A stretch of DNA of 22,289 bases from DATIJJ01 sp964612855 (lineage in GTDB: Bacteria > Pseudomonadota > Gammaproteobacteria > DSM-16500). The position numbers and the translations under genes are program-made. The notes under the pieces are model-generated. The model worked only from the letters and a program-made list of their open reading frames with translations, made no database searches and was not told the DNA's origin. The stretch's first letter is position 1; the number at the start of each line of letters is the position of its first letter. Shown here piece by piece: positions 1-7,304 of this stretch. The DNA lies in contig CAZTDR010000043.1 in assembly GCA_964612855.1 (NCBI GenBank), positions 1 through 22,289 of the forward strand, given 5' to 3'.

Positions 1-117
1 ATTGGTGGATTACGGTGCAAAAAACGCACCGTGCCACCCTACATTTTTTATTAGAGATCGGCTGTAAAAATTTAATACCGATTTACCGAACAGCAGTGTG
101 GCACGCCATGCCCCTAC
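1..117 (-). repeat. Composite GTAG-headed REP-like element (two units)
   Basis: Read on the minus strand, this stretch has two GTAG-headed units in the same orientation. The first starts at 117 (GTAGGGGCATGGCGTGCC) and continues into an AT-rich linker. The second starts at 42 (GTAGGGTGGCACGGTGCG) and folds back onto CACCGTAATCCACC. The same two-unit order recurs on the plus strand at 4228-4335, and the first unit alone recurs at 4449-4513 (minus) and 22240-22289 (plus). It lies directly downstream of aroK. The identity as a non-coding dispersed repeat is seen directly; the REP classification is inferred from the GTAG head and fold-back structure. Confidence 0.8.
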
Positions 118-196
118 AAATGCCGCTTTAATGGTGAGTTACGCATTTAATCCATTGTCTAACGCTGGATGGAGGTTGAGCTACTTCTCAATGGTA

Positions 197-718
197 TTAC
201 TTCATCGCTAACCAATGAATAATTTCATCAGCAACCGCACGAACATTACGCTTATCTGTTAAAACACGAAAATCGGCGATTTCTTCATACAACGATTCAC
301 GTTCAACTTGTAATTTTTCTAAGACTTCCTGACGATTTTCTACGCGCAATAAAGGGCGACGGCTATCATTAATAGTACGAGATTGCTGGTAACGCAGGGA
401 TACTTCTAAATAAACAACGACCCCATTATTGCGCAAGATGGTGCGCGACTCGGAGGATAAAATCGTCCCTCCGCCCGTTGCTAAAATAATATTGGATAAG
501 TTTGCTAAGTCACAAACAACCATTTCTTCGCGTTTTCGAAACCCCATCTCGCCTTCCACATCGAAGATCCAACCAATATCGACACCTGTGCGTTTTTCGA
601 TTTCTTCGTCTGTATCATAAAAATCCATATTAAGATGCGTAGCCAAATATTTGCCCACGCTACTCTTGCCTGCTCCCATAGGGCCAATTAAGAATATATT
701 TTTATGTTTTGACTTCAC
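197..718 (-). CDS. aroK: Shikimate kinase
   Basis: Cytoplasmic enzyme that phosphorylates shikimate to shikimate 3-phosphate with ATP, in the chorismate/aromatic amino acid pathway. The P-loop GPMGAGKS is near residues 12-19. The shikimate-site motif GFRKRE, the ATGGGT glycine motif and the lid arginines in SRRPLL are all present. The GTG start at 718 is preferred because GAGGG lies 5 nt upstream and it gives 173 aa, the usual AroK length. An in-frame TTG at 730 would add four residues but has no ribosome site. The gene follows pilQ, the classic gammaproteobacterial pilMNOPQ-aroK order. A perfect hairpin lies between pilQ and aroK. The usual next gene, aroB, is not visible in the remaining 196 bp, which hold a repeat instead. 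Confidence 0.95.
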   Translation of the reverse strand: MKSKHKNIFLIGPMGAGKSSVGKYLATHLNMDFYDTDEEIEKRTGVDIGWIFDVEGEMGFRKREEMVVCDLANLSNIILATGGGTILSSESRTILRNNGVVVYLEVSLRYQQSRTINDSRRPLLRVENRQEVLEKLQVERESLYEEIADFRVLTDKRNVRAVADEIIHWLAMK

Positions 719-811
719 TCGAACCCTCAATGCTTTTGATTTTTTTAGATTTTAGCACAGGTTATCCATTTTGTAGGGAGATTAGATGCGTTTTTTAAAT
801 GCGCTTATTTA

Positions 812-856
812 TTTTGACTCCCCCATCCACCCTTCGGGCGGATGGGGGAGTCAAAA
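812..856. repeat. Perfect 17-bp hairpin between pilQ and aroK
   Basis: Arms 812-828 and 840-856 are exact inverted complements (TTTTGACTCCCCCATCC). They are capped by a smaller CCC/GGG stem around TTCG, with one mismatch (829/839). It starts 7 nt after the pilQ stop. It shares the CCCCATCC and GCCCTTCGGG blocks with the long inverted repeat at 7125-7272, so it looks like a short member of that family. It could slow or terminate transcription after pilQ, but no T-run follows the stem on either strand, so I do not call it an intrinsic terminator. Confidence 0.75.
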
Positions 857-863
857 AGAACCT

Positions 864-2063
864 CTAATTATCCACAATCTTAGGCGTAATAAAAATCAAC
901 AGCTCTCTTTTGTTTTCAGTTTTATTCTGCTGCTGAAAAAGTAACCCAATAAGAGGAATTTTTCCTAAAAAAGGAATACGTTGATTAGCAGAACCATTAC
1001 TGGATTCAAAAATTCCACCCAAGACGATGGTTTGCCCATTTGCTGCCAATACACTGCTGCTAATTTGCCTTGTCGTAATCGCCGGTACGCCTAACACCAT
1101 TCGTGGACTGGGCCTGTCCTGATTAATTTGCAGTTGTAATTGGACTTTGTCATTCGGTAAAATTTGGGGCGTAACTTTTAAACTCAATACTGCTTTTTTA
1201 AAAGCAACTCCTGTCGCCCCGCTGCGGCTAATTTCTTGATAAGGAATTTCTTCACCCGACTCAATGGACGCTGTTTGTTGATTCGCGGTAAATAAACTTG
1301 GACTCGAAATTAATTCAGCATGGCCTTCATTTTCTAACGCTGTTAATTGCATATCTAAGAATGAGCCATTCGCTAATTTTACGATGGCCAAGGAATAACG
1401 CCCTCGATCTACTTGCGTACCCGATTGCGCAGAAAAATCAATTCCCAACTCGCGCTCAAAATCACTATCGACACTCGCCAATCGTGCTTCAATTAATACC
1501 TGCTTGACGGGAATATCCAATCGCTGCACCAAACGGGTTATTTCGGATAGATTTTCTTGAGTATCACGCACACAAAGCTGGTTCGTTCGACCATCTACCT
1601 GAAGAGAACCTCGCTTGGACAGTAATGAATGATTCGCATCATAAATAAAATGCGCGATACTTTCGGCTTGTGCATAACGAATTTGCCAAACATGGGTTAA
1701 CAAAGGTTCTGCTTCAAAAAGAATTTCTTTCTGTTTGACCTCAGTTTGTTTTTGGCGAATGAGGACATCGTTTGGCTCAATAAACCAAATGCCTTCTTGC
1801 TGAAATTTCGTCAAACCCTGGGACGCCAATATAAAATAAAACGCTTGTTGCGCTGTCATATCATGAAAATGCAGTGATAAATAACCATTCACCGTCGAAT
1901 TGATCACTATATTTTGCTTTAATTGTCTTGCAATAATTTGCAATGCATCTCGTACGCTCACATTTTGCAAATCGAGCGCAACAAAAGGCTGCTCGCCCAC
2001 CGATCCGGCGCATAAGTTTTTAATTAATATAAAAAACAATAATAAAAGGCTTATCTTTTTCAT
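864..2063 (-). CDS. pilQ: Type IV pilus/competence secretin PilQ (HofQ-like, short)
   Basis: Outer-membrane secretin, the channel through which a type IV pilus or DNA-uptake pseudopilus passes. A signal peptide (residues 1 to about 19, LLLLFFILIKNLCAG) is followed by an N0/STN-like domain (about 27-90, starting FVALDLQNVSVRDAL) and an N1 domain (about 125-195, ending LVQRLDIPVKQVLIEARL). The secretin core (about 250-399) includes TPQILPNDKVQLQL and the C-terminal PFLGKIPLIGLLF...LLIFITPKIV. At 399 aa it lacks the AMIN domains of long PilQ proteins and resembles HofQ/ComE-type competence secretins in size. The ATG is supported by AGGAGA 9 nt upstream and overlaps the preceding pilOP stop codon as ATGA, so translation is probably coupled. 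The secretin assignment is firm; a pilus versus DNA-uptake role cannot be separated from sequence. Confidence 0.95.
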   Translation of the reverse strand: MKKISLLLLFFILIKNLCAGSVGEQPFVALDLQNVSVRDALQIIARQLKQNIVINSTVNGYLSLHFHDMTAQQAFYFILASQGLTKFQQEGIWFIEPNDVLIRQKQTEVKQKEILFEAEPLLTHVWQIRYAQAESIAHFIYDANHSLLSKRGSLQVDGRTNQLCVRDTQENLSEITRLVQRLDIPVKQVLIEARLASVDSDFERELGIDFSAQSGTQVDRGRYSLAIVKLANGSFLDMQLTALENEGHAELISSPSLFTANQQTASIESGEEIPYQEISRSGATGVAFKKAVLSLKVTPQILPNDKVQLQLQINQDRPSPRMVLGVPAITTRQISSSVLAANGQTIVLGGIFESSNGSANQRIPFLGKIPLIGLLFQQQNKTENKRELLIFITPKIVDN

Positions 2064-2785
2064 TTCTTGACGTCTCCTAACTGAATTTCTTGTCCATTTA
2101 ATCGCAAAATCATTTTTTGCTGTTGAATATCTATTAATTGCGCTTGTTCATGTCCTAAAAAATCACCGACCGAAATTTCGCGCGTATTTCCATTGGGCAA
2201 TGTCACCATTGCGATAGTGTGTTGAGGATATTGCAAGAAACCAGCCAATTTAAATTGTTTAAACGAATAACGTTGTAAAACAGCATCGTCTGATTGGGTT
2301 AGCGGGGTAGCAAATGGATCCGCTTTTTGTTCACTGAAATTAGCATTAGGCGTTGGACGCACACATATTTTCAAAAAACTTAGCTGCAGTCGTAACGCCA
2401 ATTGATGAGCATATTTTTCGATACGAGCCTGTTTAATCATAAAAGGCAAACATTGACGGGAAATATCGTTTAGCAAGTGTTGAATTTGCATAAAATTCCC
2501 CACCAACACGGCTTCTATCAGGATATTTTTATCTGGAAAAATAGTTGAGGACTGACTTTCCAAGCCCGCACGTCGCACAGCAGAAAAAAAAGAATTTATT
2601 ACTTTATCTTTACTCACGCTAAATTGCATTTTTGGTTGCGGCATATTTTCTTTTTTTGCGCGTAATTGTGCCGTTAAATTTTTTATCTCCTGTTTTGCTT
2701 GTAAAAAATAGCATCCTTGGCTGATCGCATCACACAAACCTATCAAACTGATTAATCCCAAAAAAATAAAAATTAGCCGCCTCAT
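2060..2785 (-). CDS. Fused PilO-PilP pilus alignment protein
   Basis: Single uninterrupted 241-aa protein combining two normally separate inner-membrane alignment-complex subunits. Residues about 3-24 form a membrane helix (LIFIFLGLISLIGLC) and about 30-48 a coiled coil (KQEIKNLTAQLRAKK). A PilO/HofO-like ferredoxin-fold segment follows (about 55-140; VGNFMQIQHLLNDISRQCLP). After a linker, the C-terminal part (about 155-241) looks like PilP: DPFATP, then FKLAGFLQYPQHTIAMV, ISVGDFLG and LIDIQQQKMILRLNG. The PilP part has no lipoprotein signal of its own and would be tethered by the PilO helix, placing it in the periplasm to contact PilQ. It sits between pilN (6-bp gap) and pilQ (ATGA overlap), exactly where pilO and pilP belong. 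No other pilP or pilO is seen. The PilP half is clearer than the PilO half. Confidence 0.8.
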   Translation of the reverse strand: MRRLIFIFLGLISLIGLCDAISQGCYFLQAKQEIKNLTAQLRAKKENMPQPKMQFSVSKDKVINSFFSAVRRAGLESQSSTIFPDKNILIEAVLVGNFMQIQHLLNDISRQCLPFMIKQARIEKYAHQLALRLQLSFLKICVRPTPNANFSEQKADPFATPLTQSDDAVLQRYSFKQFKLAGFLQYPQHTIAMVTLPNGNTREISVGDFLGHEQAQLIDIQQQKMILRLNGQEIQLGDVKK

Positions 2786-2791
2786 GTAAAC

Positions 2792-3265
2792 TCACTCACT
2801 GATAGAAAATTGTAAAAAATCGGATTGTCGCAGAGGATGGAGGGTTATTTTTGGATTAATAGGAAAATGGCAGCCTGCCAAGGCATTTGAAAAATCCATC
2901 ATAGAGGCTACGCGACCTAGCAAAAAAATGGGCGGCACTTGATAATCCACTTTCGTCAACTGAATATGATGCTGACTGAGGCAATCGAATACACGAAACC
3001 AGCCCCAAAACATTTTTTGCTTCTCTTTGATTTGATTCAGTCCTTCTATGTCTTTTAAATACGTGGCATGATCCCGAGCATGCAATTGATTTTTTAATAA
3101 TAAAATTTCCACCTCTAACTGATGATTTTTTATCACCCATGCACTATGCAACCCAACCCAAATACTGAGTGCTATTCCTACGAAAAGCACACGATAAAAC
3201 CAATCTTTTCGCTGAGAATGGGCATAGAAAGCTTGCCGCCACGGCAATAGATTAATATCAGGCAT
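2792..3265 (-). CDS. pilN: Type IV pilus assembly protein PilN
   Basis: Bitopic inner-membrane protein whose short cytoplasmic N-terminus binds PilM and whose periplasmic domain pairs with PilO. The diagnostic N-terminal motif MPDINLLPWR is present. A membrane helix spans about residues 25-45 (VLFVGIALSIWVGLHSAWVI), followed by a coiled coil (LEVEILLLKNQLHARDH) and a short ferredoxin-like C-terminal domain. At 157 aa it is slightly shorter than most PilN proteins. The start overlaps the end of pilM by 8 nt (ATGCCTGA), with GAGGA upstream, so the two are probably translationally coupled. The next gene, the PilO-PilP fusion, starts 6 bp after its stop. Confidence 0.9.
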   Translation of the reverse strand: MPDINLLPWRQAFYAHSQRKDWFYRVLFVGIALSIWVGLHSAWVIKNHQLEVEILLLKNQLHARDHATYLKDIEGLNQIKEKQKMFWGWFRVFDCLSQHHIQLTKVDYQVPPIFLLGRVASMMDFSNALAGCHFPINPKITLHPLRQSDFLQFSISE

Positions 3266-4133
3266 GCTGATATCCTCGCAATGCTACACCTAATGCAGCC
3301 AAGCCTGCGGAAATAGCAAAGTCCGTTTGGATGTTGAGTTTTTCTCTCAGCGAATCCATGGTTTCTACCGTAATGGCATAGTCATCCTGAAATTGATTTT
3401 TTAAATCCGTCAGTTGGCGCAACTCACCCGTCAGCAAAATTTTTTCGATAGGTTTAAGTGCAATGGTGACCGATAAAGATTGAAGCGCGTTTTTAATTTG
3501 TGGCCATAACAAATCTTCTGTTTCAAATGAGAAAAAATGAATTGAAAAAACTTTTCCTTCCTGCAATAAAATAAATTGCGCGCAAGTCACACTCATGTCG
3601 AGAATAAGGCGCCATGAGCAGGAAGGCGAAATAAAATTGACAGCCCGTACAATGGCATAAGCATCCACATCAATGCTTTTTATTTTTAATCCTACGGCTT
3701 TTGTTACCTGACAATACCGGGACACCTGCAAAGAGCGTGCAGCAATAATCTGTAATTCAACCTCGTGATCATTCCGTTTGATCGGCAAAAAGTCAAAATG
3801 AAGCGGCTCATTTATGGCTGGCAAATAGCGCTGCAAATTCGCCGCAATTTCTACTTCACACTCAAGATCATTTAAACCCACTGGTATATGGATATGTTTA
3901 TAGATGATTTGCGATGCTGGCAATGCCCATGCAGCTCGGCAATGTTTCGCGCGATACAAGTCCACCCAATCATTAAGGATTTGCTGTAATTGGGTCTCTG
4001 TGGGTAAAGGAGCAATTGAAAATCCTTCGACGATTATTTTTTTCTTAGCTTTCCTAAGCTTCACCATGCTGACTTTTTCATCATGCAGAGCAATGCCAAT
4101 AAAAGCAGATTTATTGCGGAAATCAGCAAGCAT
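3258..4133 (-). CDS. pilM: Type IV pilus assembly protein PilM (actin-like)
   Basis: Cytoplasmic actin/FtsA-like ATP-binding protein that binds the PilN N-terminus and couples the alignment complex to the pilus motors. Visible family segments are the N-terminal phosphate-1-like strand pair FIGIALHDEKVSMVKL (residues 11-26), the EVEIAANLQRYLP region and the LKIKSIDVDAYAIVRAV block (about 150-170). Near the C-terminus is ILLTGELRQL, followed by a terminal FAISAGLAALGVALRG. The length of 291 aa is shorter than the roughly 350 aa of well-studied PilM proteins and closer to HofM-type proteins. The ATG has AAGGAA upstream. This is the first gene of the pilM-N-OP-Q operon and is divergent from mrcA across a 576-bp repeat-rich gap. 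Confidence 0.9.
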   Translation of the reverse strand: MLADFRNKSAFIGIALHDEKVSMVKLRKAKKKIIVEGFSIAPLPTETQLQQILNDWVDLYRAKHCRAAWALPASQIIYKHIHIPVGLNDLECEVEIAANLQRYLPAINEPLHFDFLPIKRNDHEVELQIIAARSLQVSRYCQVTKAVGLKIKSIDVDAYAIVRAVNFISPSCSWRLILDMSVTCAQFILLQEGKVFSIHFFSFETEDLLWPQIKNALQSLSVTIALKPIEKILLTGELRQLTDLKNQFQDDYAITVETMDSLREKLNIQTDFAISAGLAALGVALRGYQHA

Positions 4134-4227
4134 TGGGGGTTCCTTGGATTAAACAGTGAATAGGTAGGGGGAAGGGTGAAACATTGCGTTGTGGGGCATG
4201 GCGCGCCGGCATTTGTTCGAAATATCG

Positions 4228-4335
4228 GGCACGGCACGCCGCACTGCTGTCCGGTAAATCGGTATTAAATTTTCAACCGGTTTCTAATAAAAAATGTAGG
4301 GTGGCACGGTGCGCTTTTTGCACCGTAATCCACCA
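4228..4335 (+). repeat. Composite REP-like element, second copy
   Basis: Plus-strand copy of the two-unit element at 1-117. The first unit has lost its GTAG head (GGGCACGGCACGCCGCACTG) but keeps the linker CCGGTAAATCGGTATTAAAT. The second unit starts with GTAG at 4296-4299 and folds back to CCGTAATCCACCAA. Long near-identity with the copy about 4.1 kb away, in inverse orientation, is directly visible. Confidence 0.8.
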
Positions 4336-4350
4336 ATCTGCCGCTGAAAA

Positions 4351-4390
4351 GGTGGATTACGACGCAAAAAACGCGTCTAATCCACCCTAC
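4351..4390 (-). repeat. GTAGGGTGGATTA-type REP-like hairpin
   Basis: On the minus strand this reads GTAGGGTGGATTAGACGCG, then a T-rich loop, then GCGTCGTAATCCACC. The arms pair through GGTGGATTA/TAATCCACC and GACGC/GCGTC. It faces the plus-strand unit at 4296-4335, giving an inverted pair like a BIME. Related units occur at 3-42 and 13145-13180. Confidence 0.8.
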
Positions 4391-4448
4391 AAAATATCTT
4401 TATTCGAATTACGCAACAATGCCGGACAAGCTGCGGGACGACGTGGCT

Positions 4449-4513
4449 AGAGACCGGCTGTGAAAATTTAATACCGATTTACCGGACAGCAGTGCGGCAC
4501 GCCGTGCCTCTAC
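4449..4513 (-). repeat. First unit of the composite REP-like element, third copy
   Basis: On the minus strand it starts GTAGAGGCACGGCGTGCCGC and continues through CTGTCCGGTAAATCGGTATT to end at GGTCTCTA. It matches 52-117 almost base for base over about 65 nt. It is not followed by the GTAGGGTGG unit, showing that the composite is modular. Confidence 0.8.
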
Positions 4514-4528
4514 AAAACGAAGGCCTTT

Positions 4529-4558
4529 GTAGGGGCGGACACATGGTTCCGCCCCTAC
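4529..4558. repeat. 30-bp GTAGGGGCGGAC palindrome, copy 1
   Basis: The outer arms GTAGGGGCGGA / TCCGCCCCTAC form an 11-bp perfect stem around ACACATGG/T. The same 30-bp unit occurs at 14970-14999 and 19167-19196. It is followed at about 4568-4590 by a tail (TTTTTGTCGTGTACAGAGAG) that also appears after other repeats in the window. Confidence 0.8.
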
Positions 4559-4709
4559 ACAAAAGCGTTTTTGTCGTGTACAGAGAGATGTTAACAAAAA
4601 GAGGATAAATTTAGAGGAACAGGGAGGAAAAACGATTTTGAAATAAGAGCTAATATGTTGGACAGGTTTATAGTAAAATGCAAGTTTATTTCTTACCTTT
4701 AGTTATTAT

Positions 4710-7100
4710 ATGGCATATCTCTGGCACTTTTTTAAAAAAATATCGCTGTTTTTAATCCTTTTGATAAGCGTCATCGTTATTGGTGTCAGCTATTATATCG
4801 AATTTCAATTACCCGATATCGATGCACTTAGCACAATTCAGCTGCAAGTGCCGCTCCAAATCTTATCAAAAGACGGCAAACTCATCACCGAATACGGTGA
4901 AAAGCGTCGTATTCCTATCCCTTATGACAAAATTCCGCCTCAACTCATTCAAGCTGTACTCGCCACCGAAGATCAGCGTTATTTTCAACATCCGGGCATT
5001 GATATTCCAGGGCTCGCTCGTGCTAGCTTGATACTCATCACGACGGGCAAAAAAGTGCAAGGCGGCAGCACCATCACCATGCAGGTGGCTCGTAGTTTTT
5101 ATCTCAATCCGAAAAAAACATTTGGTCGAAAATTACGTGAAATTTTGCTCGCTTTAAAGATTGATCACAAGTTGAGCAAACAAAAAATTTTGGAATTGTA
5201 TCTCAATAAAATTTTTCTGGGTAACCGCGCCTATGGTGTCGGTGCTGCTGCACAAATTTATTATGGTAAGACGTTAGATCAACTCACACTCGATCAATAT
5301 GCCATGTTAGCTGGATTACCTAAAGCGCCTTCTGCGCTCAATCCTATCGCGAACGCCGAAGCTGCTAAAAAACGCCGTGATCATGTTTTATTGCGCATGT
5401 ATGAAGTGGGTAACATTAATGAAGCCGCCTACAAAAAAGCCATAAGCATGCCATTAAACGCGCACTATCATGAACTCCAGACGCAAGTCAAAGCGCCTTA
5501 TGCGGCTGAACTCGTGCGCCAGCAACTGGAACAAATGTATGGCGATAACATTTATACCGACGGTTATTACGTTTATACAACGATCGATAGCCATTTACAA
5601 GATATAGCAAATCAAGCTGTACGTCGTAATTTAGTTGCTTATGATCAGCGCCATGGTTACCGAGGCCCAGAAAGCAATTTAGGCGCGCCTAATTTAAAAC
5701 ATATGCAACAATGGGAAAAAATCTTGAGTAGCATGCCGGTGTTAGGCGGTCTTGAACCTGCTGTTGTGGTGGATATGACGGACAACACAGCAACAGTATT
5801 ACGCGCAAATGGCAGTCTTGTTGTTTTGCCATGGCAAGGACTTTCTTGGGCACGCCCGCAAATCAATGCCAATTACTTAGGCCGAAAACCACGCAATGCA
5901 AATGATGTCGTAAAACTAGGCGATTTAGTCCGCATCGTCCCGGACAATTCAGGATGGCGTTTGGCACAAGTTCCCAAAGCCGAAGCGGGTTTAGTCTGTT
6001 TGGACCCTTGGGATGGAGCAATATTGGCACTGGTCGGTGGCTTTGATTTTCAACACAGCAATTTTAATCGCATCACCACTGCAGAACGCCAGCCGGGTTC
6101 CAGCTTTAAACCTTTTATTTATTCCGCTGCGCTCGATCAAGGCTATACGCTTGCAACCGTGATTAATGATGCCCCCGTTGTGGTTGAAAATCCCACGGAT
6201 AATAGCTTATGGCGTCCGCAAAACGCAGAGAAACGTTTTTTTGGGCCAACCCGATTGAGAGAGGCATTGATTCATTCTATTAATTTGGTTTCTATTCGAC
6301 TGCTCGATCAAATTACGATTCCTTATGCTGTAAGTTACGCGCAGCGTTTTGGCTTTGGCCCATCGCAATTACCGCCTACTTTATCGCTTGCGCTAGGCAC
6401 AGCCAATGTCACCCCACTGCAAATGGCAACCGGTTATGCTGTATTTGCCAACGGCGGATTTAAAGTCGTTCCTTTTGCCATTGATAGCATTCGCAATTCT
6501 CAAGGGCAAACTCTCTATCAAGCCAAACCGCTTTCAGTCTGTCGTGATTGCTCTCCCACGACACCGATCGCCCCCGCCGTGCCACAAGCCCCTCGTGTCA
6601 TCAGCGCCCAAAACGCATTTTTGATCACCTCTGCATTACATGATGTGATTGAACAGGGCACAGCGATTGAAGCGCGCGGCTTAAAACGCAATGATTTGGC
6701 TGGCAAAACCGGCACGACACAAAATCAAGTTGATGCGTGGTTTGCAGGATATAATCCAGATTATGTTGCACTGACCTGGGTTGGCTTTGATCAACCTCAG
6801 TCCTTGCATGAATATGGCGCGCAAGCTGCCCTGCCTATGTGGATGGAATTCATGCAAATGGCTCTTAAAGGCAAACCTGACCGACCACTAGATCAGCCTT
6901 CTGGTATTGTGAGCATTAAAATCGATCCCTTGACAGGCAAACGAGCGCCCGCAAATGATCCCGTTGCGCGGTTTGAATATTTTATGACGCCCTATGTGCC
7001 AGATGAAGAAACAAAAACTGCCGTTTCTCCCGCGCAAGTCACACCCGAAGGAAATGAAACATCAACTCCCACCGCGGAAGATAGCGGCGGATTATATTAA
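4710..7100 (+). CDS. mrcA: Penicillin-binding protein 1A (bifunctional peptidoglycan synthase)
   Basis: Inner-membrane class A PBP that polymerises glycan strands and crosslinks peptides in the periplasm. An N-terminal anchor (about residues 8-30) is followed by a GT51 glycosyltransferase domain with catalytic Glu87 in ATEDQRYFQHPGID, plus QGGSTITMQVAR and RKLREILLALKI. After a connecting OB-like region comes the transpeptidase domain. It has SxxK as S464-S-F-K467 (in QPGSSFKPF), SxN as S523-I-N525 and KTG(T) at 666-669. At 796 aa it matches normal PBP1a length, and all catalytic motifs are intact. The ATG at 4710 lacks a strong ribosome site, but it begins the expected cytoplasmic tail and no better start is seen. 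It stands alone, divergent from pilM and convergent with pdxB, as mrcA is next to pilM in many gammaproteobacteria. Confidence 0.95.
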   Translation: MAYLWHFFKKISLFLILLISVIVIGVSYYIEFQLPDIDALSTIQLQVPLQILSKDGKLITEYGEKRRIPIPYDKIPPQLIQAVLATEDQRYFQHPGIDIPGLARASLILITTGKKVQGGSTITMQVARSFYLNPKKTFGRKLREILLALKIDHKLSKQKILELYLNKIFLGNRAYGVGAAAQIYYGKTLDQLTLDQYAMLAGLPKAPSALNPIANAEAAKKRRDHVLLRMYEVGNINEAAYKKAISMPLNAHYHELQTQVKAPYAAELVRQQLEQMYGDNIYTDGYYVYTTIDSHLQDIANQAVRRNLVAYDQRHGYRGPESNLGAPNLKHMQQWEKILSSMPVLGGLEPAVVVDMTDNTATVLRANGSLVVLPWQGLSWARPQINANYLGRKPRNANDVVKLGDLVRIVPDNSGWRLAQVPKAEAGLVCLDPWDGAILALVGGFDFQHSNFNRITTAERQPGSSFKPFIYSAALDQGYTLATVINDAPVVVENPTDNSLWRPQNAEKRFFGPTRLREALIHSINLVSIRLLDQITIPYAVSYAQRFGFGPSQLPPTLSLALGTANVTPLQMATGYAVFANGGFKVVPFAIDSIRNSQGQTLYQAKPLSVCRDCSPTTPIAPAVPQAPRVISAQNAFLITSALHDVIEQGTAIEARGLKRNDLAGKTGTTQNQVDAWFAGYNPDYVALTWVGFDQPQSLHEYGAQAALPMWMEFMQMALKGKPDRPLDQPSGIVSIKIDPLTGKRAPANDPVARFEYFMTPYVPDEETKTAVSPAQVTPEGNETSTPTAEDSGGLY

Positions 7101-7124
7101 ATCCACCAACTTGGTGCTCGCATA

Positions 7125-7272
7125 GCATAGAACGCCTTCCCAGCAGGGAAAGGTGGCACAGAGTGCCGGATGGGGGAATCAAAATAAATTCCATCGTCAA
7201 GCACTGGTCTGCATTTTTGACTTCCCCATCCGCCCTTCGGGCACCTTCCCCTGCTGGGAAGGGATTCTATGC
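7125..7272. repeat. Long imperfect inverted repeat (MITE-like) between mrcA and pdxB
   Basis: Arms of about 59 bp (7125-7183 and 7215-7272) are near-complementary and enclose about 31 nt. Both arms read GCATAGAA at the outside, then CTTCCCAGCAGGG, GGTG and GGATGGGG, with a few mismatches and short gaps. The right arm carries GCCCTTCGGGCACC, which forms its own small hairpin. Sequence blocks are shared with 812-856. It fills the gap between two convergent genes, so it could act as a bidirectional transcription barrier. No transposase or clear target-site duplication is visible, so the MITE label is an inference. Confidence 0.75.
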
Positions 7273-7304
7273 AATTTTTGTCGTGTTTAGAGATGGTCAA
7301 TAAC

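Larger units (their letters stand above)
4134..4709. other. Repeat-filled intergenic region between pilM and mrcA
   Basis: This 576-bp divergent gap has no credible gene. Open frames inside it are translations of repeats. It holds at least four GTAG-type elements in both orientations (4228-4335, 4351-4390, 4449-4513, 4529-4558), plus a degenerate extra unit starting about 4191 (GTGGGGCATGGCGCGCC). The promoters of pilM and mrcA must lie at its edges. The TATAGT at 4669-4674 is a possible mrcA -10 box but has no matching -35, so I do not list it separately. Confidence 0.8.

Noticed and set aside
4184..4450. Open frame of 88 codons on the plus strand between pilM and mrcA
   Set aside because: It is made of the dispersed repeats, ends in the repeat tail, has no ribosome site, and similar frames arise wherever the repeat occurs.
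4646..4674. mrcA promoter with TATAGT as -10
   Set aside because: No acceptable -35 is found at 16-18 nt and there is no extended -10 TG; the evidence is too weak to annotate.
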